Assembly (NCBI GenBank): GCA_030549335.1
Contig: CM060195.1
Coordinates: forward strand, 5,549,001 to 5,613,000
Reading direction: 5' to 3'
DNA length: 64,000 nucleotides
Source: Pontederia crassipes
Taxonomy: Eukaryota; Streptophyta; Magnoliopsida; Commelinales; Pontederiaceae
Each line of letters begins with the position of its first letter. Positions within the stretch are counted from its first letter, which is position 1. Both the position numbers and the translations under genes were made by a program. Below the pieces are notes generated by a model. The model made no database searches and was not told where the DNA came from. It worked only from the letters and a program-made list of their open reading frames with translations. Positions 47,820 to 64,000 of the stretch are shown piece after piece.

Positions 47820-49260
47820 TAATACTTTTTTGGGTAGTACTTTTGTCTAATATTTTTGGAAAGAAGAAAAAGAACCTACGGCAATTTGGTAAAGGTAAAA
47901 CAATAGAAAAGGGGACGCCAAACGGGGAAAGAATAAACATAAGAAGATTTCATTCCATCAACTAGAAAAAGTACATATTTCTTCTCTTGAAAAAGTTTGA
48001 ATGGACCAAAAAGATGTATCAAAATTAAGCAATGACTTTAAAACAATTTAAAAGAGAATATTTATTAGAAGTTAAATTAAAGTTCAATTACACCCAACAA
48101 TCACATTTTTTTACCTTTTAATTAGCATCATCTTAATTTGATAATTCAAAACACAAATTATCGTCATCATTGTAGTAAAATGATGCCAATACAAAAATTC
48201 ATAACTTATGATTGTTTCAATCCAATCACAATTAACATGCCTTTATGTATTATTGTAATTGTAATAAAAGTATAAAACCAAATAATATCTAAAAATAAAA
48301 ATATAGACGTAATAACTTAAGAAAAAAATATCAAAAGGGTGTTAAATTAAGAATTAATCTTAAGTAACATACAATATAATATATAATATTTATTCAAGAA
48401 AAAATACACACGTGACACGCATATATATATCATTTAAAACATAGTGTATAACAATATAAATACAAAATTTAATGTATTTTAATTTCAACACTAAATAAAT
48501 TATAATGAAAGTAATAAAAATGAGTGAATATAAAGTCAATAAACTAAAACAGATATATTATAATAATAGTATTATTATTAGTGATTTGTACATATTAAGC
48601 AATCAAAAGAGTTTGAATAAGTAATAATGAAATGATATGACCCACAAAATAATAAAATATAGGATATTAACATAAAATATCTTTTTTAAAAAAAATTTGT
48701 GACAGCTTGGGTCTACGAGGTTATTAATGTTCAATTAATTTTATGTCGGAAAGCTAATCAGCGTGATGAGTCGTTAAGCACTTAAGACTCAATCTTAAAA
48801 TAAAATATAAATATATTTTGATTATAAATAATAATCTTTTCTGTTTAATCACCAACTTCTCATGTCAAAATACAACCAAACAGTCTTCAATTTTTACTGA
48901 GCATCTACCCAAACCACCAAAATAAATTTATTCCCTAAACTGTCCATAATCCGTTTACTCCAAGGAATCAATCAACCAGTGATCGGATTACGTCTCATAA
49001 CTGTGGGGCTTTGGACATGGCAAATTTACCATGCTTGGAGCATTGACTTGAGCACCAGGCATATATTTGTGAGAATTAATTTGGATGGTTTCTGAAACAT
49101 ACTGCTTAAATTTGTGAGAAAGAAAGAAGGAAAAAAAATGGTATAGAAAAGAAGGCCCACGGGGCACGTGAAGGGACGTGGTTCTTGTCTGACTTGGACG
49201 TACCGTATCTTCACTTCTTTGCTCATATATTATATATGTATAATATAATAAAATATCGCC
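47820..49260. other. AT-rich upstream region, no gene seen
   Basis: Featureless AT-rich DNA. The last 200 bases are probably promoter of the small gene at 49443. Confidence 0.4.
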
Positions 49261-49267
49261 ACACTCG

Positions 49268-49284
49268 TATATATATATATATAT
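49268..49284 (+). promoter_or_regulatory. TATATA run followed by GAGAGA, likely core promoter
   Basis: A TA repeat passes directly into GAGAGAGAG about 160-175 bp upstream of the ATG at 49443. A TATA-like run followed by a purine or pyrimidine repeat is common in plant core promoters. The exact start site cannot be told. Confidence 0.35.
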
Positions 49285-49372
49285 AGAGAGAGAGCTCCTC
49301 GCAATCTCTACTCCTCCAATGATCTCCACTCTCTCACGTGGCTTCCCTACCCCTCTCTGATCTCTCTCTCTC

Positions 49373-49373
<1 letters not shown>

Positions 49374-49409
<36 letters not shown>
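49374..49409. repeat. 36-base poly(C) run
   Basis: Thirty-six consecutive C, preceded by a TC repeat, end 33 bases before the ATG of the small plant-specific gene. On the other strand this is a 36-base G run able to form G-quadruplexes. Exact length is unreliable in any assembly. Confidence 0.95.
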
Positions 49410-49442
49410 ATGTGTGTAGACCTTGGAACGCTGAAGCTAAAC

Positions 49443-50058
49443 ATGGGCGATTCTTCAGCTGAATCATACATCAGAATGGTACATGTTTCTGATATTACTT
49501 GCTTGCATATATCGGAAACTCTGAAGCTGGTCATCATGCACTACTCCCATCTTTGCTAGTTTCCTGAGCGAAAAAAGATGAGCTACATGTATGCATGCCT
49601 ATATATACTTTGATCATGGAGTGAAGTGAACTAACTTGTTTCTGGAGTCGGTCGACTACGCAGGTGCAGCACCTAATTGAGACGTGTATGCTCTTCCACT
49701 TGAGCATGGAGGAGTGCATGGAGCTGCTCAAGGAACGTGCCAATATCATGCCTGTCATCACGTCCACCGGTCAGTGTACGATCGATTGAACTAATTCCAT
49801 GATCGATCCATCATGCACATTAGTTAATCTGTTTTAATTAATATGTACATGGCCATGTGGTTTAATTAATTAACTAAATATTCTGGATCGATGCGTGATG
49901 TTTAATTGACTATGTTAATTTGTTTTGAACTTTTAGTTTGGAAGGAGATGAAGAAGGAGAACGAGGCGTTCTTTGAAGAGTACGAGTACCGGAGGGGGCA
50001 GCGGACGCTGGAGGAGGAGAGCCTGGTGAAGCTCCAAAGGCTGCTCCTAGATGCCTAG
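49443..50058 (+). CDS. Small plant-specific protein of the TIGR01589 (A_thal_3526) type
   Basis: Three exons are inferred: 49443-49478, 49664-49769 and 49937-50058, with GT/AG borders and intact phase. They encode 87 residues starting MGDSSAESYIRM. The core YIRMVQHLIETCMLFHLSMEEC followed by ANIMPVITSTVW and KENEAFFEEY matches an uncharacterised plant-only domain of about 60 residues that covers most of such proteins. No membrane segment or signal peptide is present, and the C-terminal third is a charged, probably helical segment. An earlier in-frame ATG lies just after the poly(C) run (49410) and would add 11 residues; the ATG at 49443 fits the family start (MGDSS). Function is unknown, and some databases carry misleading names for the family. 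Confidence is high in the gene and good in the family. Confidence 0.85.
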
Positions 50059-51473
50059 CTAGAAATCAAGAGATTATTAATTAGGCTGTAGACACAATAG
50101 CTTATTGATTATTAATTAGTCTTCTAATTAGCTTAGTTGTAGCTGATTAATACTTGATTATGATAAGAAGAACTCTTTCCAATAAGGGTCATAATCAAGT
50201 CTTTCTCAAGTTTGATTTTCTTCCGCAAGACTTATATATATATTCCCTTAATTTTAACTTTCTCATTTCATCAAGATGTCAAAGAAAGATTAAGAGCAGA
50301 ATACCACAATACCACTACAATTGTTGGTCCATTCCTAAGATCGTGGGTCCATGAACTTATACATGGGTCTACGTGTTGTTGTCATCAATTTGACTAAGTT
50401 TGCATAATGCAAAACATATACAGATCCGTGATGGAGAAAGTTAAAGCTTCCATGATTTGGCCATCTTTAGCTTGTTGTGGAGCAACTTGCCTAACCCATA
50501 AGCACTTCCACATAAACGCTGCTTTATATATACAGTTATTTATACACACACAAAGTAGCAGAGCCAGACCAAAAGCCAAGAGGCACAAGCGCAGGCTTTA
50601 AACCTCCAGTCATTTGAAATCCTTAATAGTCAATATATAAGATTGGTCATTAAATACCCATACTTAAATGATTACTACTTTACAATAAACAGTAACACCT
50701 AATTATCATCATTAATGCAATTTTATATTTGATTATTTATCATTAATTCAAGTCAAAATTGATCCCAACAAAAATTTAAATTCCGAGAACACATTCATAT
50801 TCATAATTCCTTTCTAGTTTCTACCCAAATCCAATCGACCAACTTTTCATTCTTTAAGCTTGCTTTCATTCCTCTTACATATTAATTCGAGCTGTTTGCA
50901 TATAAAAATCACAAAAGTAAAATCTGAATAAAATATTAAAAAAGAATAATATGATTTGGTTTAAAGAGAATTTTTTATCAAGCCAAAATCAACTAACAAA
51001 TGATGATATGATATTAGATAATAACAACCTAATGTGTGCACAACTAATTAAGACCCTGTCAATTCGAGTGGCCAACGAAACACTCGTGCACTCAACTCAG
51101 GTACACACATCTATAGACAGCGAAGTGTCCAAAATCTACCGGTTTATACTCTTGCTACTGAGCCTAGCTTTTACCCTTGGTTTTTACTAGAGTAGAAAAT
51201 TATAGAATAACGTTGACGCTGCTGATTTTTACTACTGCAGAAAGGTCTAGTAGGTGTTGCAATGTTAACATTCGAGACCTTGCTGATATAACTGTTTTGA
51301 GTTAATAACTGGGGTTAAAGCATGCATTTTTAGTTATAATCACAACAAGGAAAACTTAAGCAAAAGTTCAGTTGTTTAACCAAGCTGCACATATAGTGGC
51401 AGTTGTTATTATTCATAGTTAAGACAGCTTACAACTTGGGATTACAGAACTTAAAAGGCTGCTTATACCATGT
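50059..51473. other. Intergenic region between convergent genes, no gene seen
   Basis: The left end is the 3' UTR of the small plus-strand gene and the right end that of the minus-strand DHAR gene, so the two genes converge here. Nothing else can be supported. Confidence 0.45.
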
Positions 51474-56704
<5,231 letters not shown>

Positions 56705-57781
56705 TGGCGACGGCGGAGGCGATAGTCGGACGGCGGTGAGCTCGGCGGTGCCTTGGCCGATGCAGTAGTGGCAGAGCTTTACAGCAGCGGTTCCGGAACC
56801 TTCCGCTCCCCTTTATCCGGGGTTCTGGTGAAGTGGAGATTTTGCAACGGGGTTTCGCGAGTTGTGGTGCCCCTGCAAAAGGCGTCGATACTTGGGCGCC
56901 GCTGACGTGGACGAAACGGATTGGAAGGTGGGAATAGGAGAGGGAGCAGGATTAGTGTTGGGTCGATCAGGGGCAACGCAATCGATGGAAAAGGCGGTCG
57001 CTTTTTTTCATTGTCGCGCGGATGCAAACACGTCGAGGACGCGAAACCATTGGATTTGGATCTGACGACGTAGAGTCTGGTGGATTAAATAAAAGCGAAA
57101 GATTCGTGTGGGGCCGTCGTGAAAAAAGAAAAGATTCGAAAGTGTATACGATTTATTCGACAAAGATTTGACACGTTCTTTTTTTTTTGGGTGGGAGATG
57201 GCAAAGTTTTTGAAATGACAGGATGATGATGGGCAATTCTATCACAAATGTACCATCTTATAATTGTTTTTATAGTTATATTTTTATTACCGAATGAACG
57301 ATGAACGCATATAAGAAATGTTTCTATCATTATATTTTTATAAAATTTAATGGGGTTCTACCTACTCAAGCCTCAAAATTGTAAGGTGTGATTCAAAGAA
57401 AAAGTCGGTCAATTTTATCGGTTCTACTATTGTAGTCGTCGATTGCAAGCGCAGAAGAGGGGAGGGAACGAAGAGCTGACGATCACTGGGGCAAGAAGTT
57501 AGAGGAGTGCAGATAGCAAGGGGCTCGGGCCCGACCTCATCTTGTGGAAGGTCCAATGGCAGTTGAAGGAGTTGGAGGAGTTCGAGTGTCGCTGCTCACG
57601 CACATCACACGATGTCGATCTACTCGCTGCGGACTGCCGCTGTCGGATCTCGCTACCATTCACAAAGGTTGCATTTGAAAATAAGATTGGAGTTCCTCTC
57701 AAGTTCTCGGTAAATAGTTGAATTAATAGATTAGTTTAAGATGTGTTTGGATGGAGTAAAACGATGAGGAACCAATAAGTT
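56705..57781. other. DHAR promoter side and intergenic DNA
   Basis: The first 350 bases are GC-richer and hold the 5' leader and promoter of DHAR; no clear TATA box was seen. Further right the DNA is AT-rich, with a GC-richer patch at about 57420-57680 without a recognisable gene. Confidence 0.4.
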
Positions 57782-59003
57782 CACTACAAGAAAAGTACTT
57801 TTTTCAGACGATTTCGAAAAAGAGGGCGGCGGAAATCATTTTCTGATGGTTCCAAAAAATCCGTTGAAATTTCCGACGGTTAGAACCGTCGTAAAACTCA
57901 AGCAGCCGCAACAACGCAACCGTCGAAAATGTTCTGGCGGTCGTAATCGTCGAATATTCCGATGGTCGCAACCGTCGAAATTGTTTCGGCAATCACAACC
58001 GTCGAACATTCCAAAGGTTCCAATGGCTACAACTGTCGCAAAAAAAATTTTAAAATATAAAAAAAAATTTTTGCCCACGTCCAAATTCTGCAGCCCGCAG
58101 CCAGATCCGACCATCAGGCGGCCGATCCTATCGCCCGCAACCAGATCCGATTGTCAGGCGGCCGATCTTGCCGCCCCAGGACAGATCCAGTCGCCAAACG
58201 GCCGAACTTGCCGTTAGGTGGCTGATCAGGCCGTCTATGGCTAGATCCGGAAGTCAGGCGATCGATCAAGTCACTACGCCAGAATGGAGAGGGAGATCGA
58301 AAGGGAGGGAGATGTGGCCGGAGAGAAAGCCGGAGGCGGAGCTGCAGAGGGAGATAGAGACGAAGACACGAGAGAGAGGGGGTTTCCGACAGGTCGTCGC
58401 GCCGGTCGCGGACCGTGAGGAGGAGAGGTGAGAGGAGGTCATATATATGGGTAGAGAGATGGGGAAGCGGGAAAAGGAAAAATGGGAGAAAGTTATTTTT
58501 TACTTACCGACGGTCAGAACTATCAGAAATATTAATAATATTTAATATTAATAATAAAATACTACTTATATTATATATTATATAATATTTAATTATTTTT
58601 AAAGTTACCGACGGTTCCGACCATCGAAACTTTCGACGGTCTGAATTATCGATAATTATAATAATAAAATACTACATATATAATATTTAATTATTTTTAA
58701 AGTTACCGATGGTCCAAACCGTCGAAACTTTTGACGGACTGAACTGTCCATAATTATAATAATATTTATTTATTTAAGTTACCGACGGTCCAGACCGTCA
58801 AAAATTTTGACAGTCTGAACTGTCGCTAATTATTGTATTATTTTCCACCTACCGACGGTTAGGACCGTCAAAAAATAAAATAATAATATAATAGATTTCA
58901 TAATTTATTATTTTTATTTCCGATGATTGTGACTGTTGCAAATTGCAACGGATTTCTTTTCGTCGGAAACAGTCCATCGAAAAATTCTAATTTTCTTGTA
59001 GAA
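57782..59003. mobile_element. Non-autonomous CACTA (En/Spm) element with 3-bp TSD
   Basis: The element opens CACTACAAGAAAA and ends TTTTCTTGTAGAA, where TTTTCTTGTAGTG is expected, so the last two bases have changed. GTT flanks both ends (57779-57781 and 59004-59006), the 3-bp duplication of CACTA elements. Both subterminal regions carry many copies of CCGACGGT and ACCGTCGAAA-type words in both directions, which is the usual transposase-binding layout. A GC-rich interior (58080-58440) has open frames without a domain. No transposase is encoded; length is about 1.22 kb. Confidence 0.9.
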
Positions 59004-59390
59004 GTTGATGTGATAGAAAAAGTTGATGAGATAGATTAATTTTTTGTGAGTTTTGAATTTAAAATAATTATTATAAATACAAAGTATAATTTTATTGTCA
59101 ATAAAAATAATTTTTTATGGAATGTTTAAAAATGTAGTATTTAAATATAAAAAATCATTTTTACAATTAATTATATTTAACCAAACATGAAAAGTTTTAA
59201 TAAAATAATAAATAATATTATTTAATTATTATCAATATTTTATTATATAATAAGTAAATTATTTTATAAGAGAAATGTGTGATAGAGAGAAAATAAGAAA
59301 AGAAAAATGAAAAATGAAATTAAAAAGAAAAAGTGACTACAAGTTTTTTTAAAAAAAAAAGTTTACTTCTGCTACAGTGCTCCTGTTCCC
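59004..59390. other. AT-rich DNA right of the CACTA element
   Basis: Eroded AT-rich sequence, probably the other half of an older repeat that the CACTA element split (a TGTTTGGATGGA word occurs just left of it at about 57745). No gene seen. Confidence 0.35.
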
Positions 59391-59399
59391 CAAAAAAGG

Positions 59400-60150
59400 T
59401 GAAATCAGAGTGCAGGAACTTGGGTCACTTGCGCCCCAATTCCAGCTCGTGGTTCCGCCTTGGCTGGCGGAATCGTGAGCCCCGTTTGACAGAACCATGG
59501 CGTGGTTCCACCCTGGTTTCATTGTCAAATGGGGCCCCAAAGGGTTGCTGCTGCTCTTTCAAATCCCCGCTCTCCTGCTCGTCGCGCTCGCTATGGTTGT
59601 CGTCGATCATTGTTGACGCCGCTGCCGCTGCTCGTTGTCATTGACGTTGTCGCTGCTTGTTGCCCGCCCTTGCTAGATGTCGTTGTTGCTGCCACTTCCA
59701 CTGCTCGCTGCCAATGCCGTTGTCGTTGTCGTTGCTCGTTGCCGCTGCCGCCGCTCGATGCCAATGTCGCTGATCAATGCTCGAAGTCATCGTCGTTGCC
59801 GCTGCTCGAAGCCACCCCGCTGCTCGTTGTCGCCACCGATATTGCCACTGCATGTTGCCTGCCCCTGCCAAATGACACTTCCACCGCTCGTCGCCAACGC
59901 CATTGCTCATCACCGCCACCGCTGCCCTACTTGATGCCATTGTCGTTGTTGTTGCTTGAAGCCACCGCCACCATCGTTGTTGTTAACGTCGATGTTGCTC
60001 GCCGCCGTGCCACTGCCATAGCTCATTGTTTGCCCGTGGTTCGATCTCTGGACGTTCGACTCGCTCTTGTGGGACGTCCGATTCGACTTGCTCTTATGGA
60101 TGTCATCCGATCTAATCAGACGACATTCAATGTATGTAGGAACCCCATCT
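59400..60150. other. GC-rich block of degenerate GTTGCTGCC-type repeats
   Basis: The left part (to about 59560) is ordinary GC-rich sequence. From about 59560 to 60020 the DNA is built of diverged 12- to 24-bp units made of GTTG, TCGC, TGCTCG and CCGCTGCC words. The longest open frame (221 codons, plus, 59502-60167) exists only because of this composition and has no recognisable domain. It is best regarded as low-complexity or transposon interior. Confidence 0.5.
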
Positions 60151-60179
60151 ATTTTTATAATGTATAAAACATAGTGAGA

Positions 60180-63100
60180 TCTTAAAAAATCGCGACCTAA
60201 AGACCGCTTTTTAATAAAGAGTAAATAAATTCTAAAACAATCTTTATTTATTTTTAATATATTCTTATGGTGAGAACAATGATGTTCTATGATAGGGCAA
60301 GAATAATTTGTTCATTTTACTGCATTGATTAACATGGGACTCACGTATTTCTAAAATTGATGTTTGGCAAAAAAAAAATGAGAATAAGATTTAAGTTTTG
60401 AAGTTTGTTCTTGTATCAAATAGAGCAAAACAGAATTGACAAAACAAATGCTTTTATCGAAAAGGTGTGTTTTTATGTTTTTTTTTTCGATCTCCGTATC
60501 TCCTGTCATCTTTCAATGTAGGGAAGCTTTTAGATTAAAAAAGAAAAGATAAAAACATAAATATAAACAAAGAGCCAAAGTAGCTAATAAATTTTTAATT
60601 AAAGTATTTTTAAATCTCATTGATATTAAAATATAAAGCATCGTTCTTTAAAATGGCAAAAAACATTTATAAGTAATTTTGCATTCAATTTTATTATGAT
60701 TTCTTCCCTATACAAATTAACTAAAAGAAATTTATTGTCGATCTTGTTGTGAAATTTATTTTCTATGATATTTATCACTGAAAAATTATTTTGTTGTCAT
60801 GGTGAAAACTAGAAAAGGATATACGAGTGTATAATCAGGTTTTATTTTGGACTATCTTGCCTATAATTTGTTTTCTTACTAGGCTTTGATTGATCCAATA
60901 GCAAATAACCATATTCTTACAAAAAAAATGCGAAACAAAATATCTTTCTAGTAGACTGCAGAAGTGAATTAACTTTCAATTTCTTCTTTTTATACTAGTC
61001 TTTAATATTTAATTATCTTTCAAATAATTTTACATCAATTAACAATAAAGGCTTCTAATAACTCAATACTCAGGTGCATCTTTGCGTCATCACGAACATT
61101 GATGTTCCCTTCATCATTACTTATTGGTTCAACTATACGCGGGATTCAAACACAAGAAAATAGAATATTCATTAGCAATGATGCTTAGATAATAAAAATG
61201 AATATGATTACTTAATATAGTTAATTTAACTTTTAAAACAATATTCATGATACCAATCAATAAGAAATATGAATATAACATTTCTTTATATCTTTACTAT
61301 TCCTTCCATTGTCAACCATTATTTCTACTCTTTATCCCATGCATAACTTAAACTTTACCTTTTTGCAATTGCACTTTTATCGAATACAATTGAGCTTCCT
61401 TCTTTATCATATACTTTCTACATGTAAGTTTTTTTTATTTGGACCCAATGGTATTCCTTGACCCATCAAATGAACAATTAATAATGGGTAAAATCAATTA
61501 ACATGATAATTCACATTTATAATCTTTACTTGAGTAACTTCATTATCAATCTTATTGATCCTGGTGTGATCATTTTATTCATAAAATAATTAATAGAATA
61601 AAATTCACAAACATATCATTAAGACTCAAGTCAGGCTACTTAGAACCCAAGTCGGGTCAATCAAAATTCGGGTCAGGTAATGATGTATTCGATCCAGGTT
61701 TCACTATGTATTCCATGCAATGATTTTTTTTAAATAATCTAATAACTCTGATATGATTGTCTTTTAACCACAAATTGCACTCAAGCGAACACTAGGCGCG
61801 TTCTACACGATCATCTATTTTTTAATTCTCCAAATTTCGGGTCGGATTTGGGGTGGCTCGAATTTGGTATGTTAAAATATGTTTTTTTTACTTTTCAATC
61901 ATGGGAACTGGAGCGAGTCTATGGCCGACGCGGGGCCATTCGATGATTCAAATTCTAAATGCTTGAAAAATCCTATTTATACTCTAATGAAAAAGCTGGG
62001 CTAAATTTTGAGGTATGTGGGGCGGGTCGTAGAGATCGAGATCTCGTATTCTATTTTTGCATGGAACTTGGGCCAGTTAGAGGAACTCCATATCAGGGTC
62101 GGATTCGACGTCGATTATGTTGTGTTAGAAAAACATCGTTCAACCTGCTGGGCTAGGTGATGTTCAATTTGGGTCGGGTTCTGAGAAAATAGAACTTCGG
62201 TACTTTTTCTTCAACTTTGGTTAACATTTTGGGTACCAAAATGACATAATCTTAATAAATTATCATATAGAACTTATTCATAAATCATAAGAGAACATAA
62301 AAAATATTTTAATCTTGTTTTAAATTTATTATTTTATTAAAAAATTACATTCAAAAGTGAATCGGGCCAAAATATGTACGTACATTTCCAGGCATAACTA
62401 CTTTAAGTTCAAAACTTTATGCAAGCTTTTCGATTACCATCCTTGCTTTTCAGCAATGACTCTGGTGTCCTTTGATAAAATTATTTACCACGAAGAGATG
62501 GTCGGTTTGCGCAATTACGCACACGCACTAATAAGAGAAAATGATGAGTCTAAGTCAAGAGAAAAATTGGTTTTCAAGATAAAGGGTGGCTGGTTGGTTG
62601 AAGGGGTTTATTTATAAGATAGTGAAGTTTTACTTTGAATGAGGTTAAAGTCTAAACTAGAATTAGGTATTTAACCACCTTTAAATCTAATTTTGAATCT
62701 TATCTAATTATATTTAATTATTCTAATTTAATTATTTTAATCTCTTTCTTATGTTTCCTTTCTTTTCTTTTATTCAAATTCTTGTCCATAGCGTCTTCTC
62801 TTCCTTTCTTAACTATAATTTATCTTTTATTTAATAGAATTTTAAAAATAAATAAGTAAATAATTATTTCATTTATCTAACAATTTAAATTTGAAACATT
62901 TTGAGGTGTAACATATTACTTCTTTTAGTAACGTGAATAGCATTTATATATGAAACTAGTATGATAATTGTCTCACAAATTTCTTTCTCCACAATAATTA
63001 AATCATTTCATCCATTGCCCCTTAACCTCTAAAGCGGAATCATAGTACAAAAAATAAGATGCTTTACATTTACAAGGTCTTTCGATTGGCTTTGGAAAGT

Positions 63101-63449
63101 TTGACATAACAATCATAAATGTTAACAACTTTTCTCATGAGATGCAGAGTGAAAACTCACTCAAAAGGAGTTAATATTTCATGCAACACCTCAAGATTTT
63201 TTTAATTTAAAAAAACATAAATGAAATAAAATTTGTTATTAATTATATTTGAAATTCTGTTAGAACTTTATTAGTTGTGACTTATGATTAATTTTGTTGA
63301 ACTTTGTTAGTTCTTTAAATAAGATTTATTATTCCAAATTTTCTAAATATAAATGATATATTAATATTTTCTTAAAGTGTTTGATTTATTCGATTGGACT
63401 TTCGATAAGCATTTCATCTCCCAATTTACTTAGTTGAGATTTAAATATT
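60180..63449. other. AT-rich intergenic region with eroded repeat patches
   Basis: No gene is supported. At about 61620-62180 there are GGGTCGG, CGGGTCAGG and GGGCCAGTTAG-like words typical of degenerate retrotransposon ends. Around 62900 GAGGTGTAACAT could be the remains of an LTR end. Confidence 0.4.
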
Positions 63450-63930
63450 TGTAACACCTCCCGGCCCAATCAAGATATTGTTCGCTTTAGGCTTTCGGCC
63501 CGCACGAATTTAAAACGCGTCTTGATAGATAAAGGTTGTAGCTACATATAAGTCCATGACCACCTCTGTGTTTTGCCCACGTAGGATTATTCAATGAGAC
63601 CATCTTGGTCCTTAGACCTTAGGTCATTACAATCTTCCTCCCATAAAGGGCTCAACGTCCTCGTTGAGCGGGGTCCGTGTTGGCCTATGCCCCGTGTTTT
63701 CCACATGTCTCAAGTGAGCACGCGAGGCTGGCTCTGATACCATTTTTTTCTAGCATCCCCTTAGCTCCGTCAAGATACTATTCGCTTTGGGCCAAAGGTT
63801 CGTACGAATTTAAAATGCGTCTTGATAGATAAAAGGCTACCTATCTATAAGCTCATGATCTCCTTCATGTTTTGCTCATGTGGGACTATTCAATGAAACC
63901 GTCTTGATCCTTAGACCTCAGGTCATTACA
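63450..63930 (-). mobile_element. TRIM (terminal-repeat retrotransposon in miniature)
   Basis: Two direct repeats of about 182 bp (63450-63631 and 63749-63930) flank about 117 bp of internal DNA. On the minus strand each LTR opens TGTAATGACCT; the copy at 63450-63631 ends GGTGTTACA, while the end of the other (at about 63749) has drifted. Just inside the minus-strand 5' LTR comes ATGGTATCAGAGCCAGC, the primer-binding site for initiator methionine tRNA (63731-63743). Just before the other LTR comes the purine tract GGGAGGAAGAT. No protein is encoded, as expected of TRIMs. The two LTRs differ at a noticeable share of positions, so the insertion is old. No target duplication was recognised. Confidence 0.85.
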
Positions 63931-64000
63931 TGGTTGACATGTTTTCCGAGATAGAATTGCATCAACCAAGTACATTATTTGAAGTTATGTAGAGACTAAT
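63931..64000. other. Window end, no feature
   Basis: Seventy bases of unique-looking sequence after the TRIM element. Confidence 0.4.

Noticed and set aside
48988..49467. 159-codon minus-strand frame with a glycine run
   Set aside because: The glycines are only the poly(C) tract read in reverse. The frame overlaps the promoter and first exon of the small plus-strand gene.
59502..60167. 221-codon plus-strand open frame
   Set aside because: It is made of degenerate GC-rich repeats, has no domain, and is open on the other strand too, so it reflects composition.
63450..63930. Cassandra-type TRIM
   Set aside because: The LTRs lack any recognisable 5S rRNA-like domain, which defines Cassandra.

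Overview
The window is nuclear DNA of a flowering plant. It shows spliced genes with GT/AG introns, plant-only gene families, very AT-rich intergenic DNA and many plant transposon types. The gene set and the wording of the proteins look monocot-like, but I cannot name the species, and the lineage call is inference.

Five genes can be supported. They are an intronless MAPKKK-type kinase (409-1269, minus), a two-exon MAP kinase phosphatase of the MKP1 type (17347-20485, minus), a three-exon bicupin storage-protein-like gene (29075-30826, minus), a three-exon 87-residue plant-specific protein (49443-50058, plus) and a six-exon cytosolic dehydroascorbate reductase (51474-56704, minus). The kinase and MKP1 belong to the same signalling world (MAPK activation and inactivation), and DHAR is an antioxidant enzyme. 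Nothing shows that the genes are co-regulated. The bicupin has one extra base in a homopolymer in its last exon, which is either an assembly error or a true truncation.

The most informative locus is 5217-14627 (plus). It is an eleven-exon relic of a UDP-galactose/UDP-glucose transporter (UTR5/SLC35B1-like) that has kept its introns but is broken by a 22-bp frameshifting tandem duplication in exon 1, a 2-nt deletion in exon 2, two nonsense codons, a 12-nt deletion and lost splice signals. Its introns have collected a truncated L1-type LINE and two (TTG)n-tailed SINEs, both with clear target-site duplications.

Most of the rest is mobile DNA and AT-rich filler. Region by region: 1.9-4.9 kb holds CACTA-like subterminal repeats and an Athila-type Ty3/gypsy relic. 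21.5-23.6 kb holds a hAT-like element with an exact 8-bp target duplication, a tRNA-derived SINE-like unit and a copia-like solo LTR. 31-41 kb is AT-rich desert with a duplicated block near 40 kb. 41.6-44.4 kb is a 2.8-kb solo LTR that carries a minisatellite. The long fifth intron of DHAR (51.6-55.0 kb) holds a MITE-like unit with a nested SINE and a second hAT-like element. 57.8-59.0 kb is a non-autonomous CACTA element with a 3-bp target duplication. 63.45-63.93 kb is a TRIM retrotransposon with two LTRs and an initiator-methionine tRNA primer site.

I found no evidence of a new biological system. The value of the window lies in the pseudogene history and in several precisely bounded transposons.
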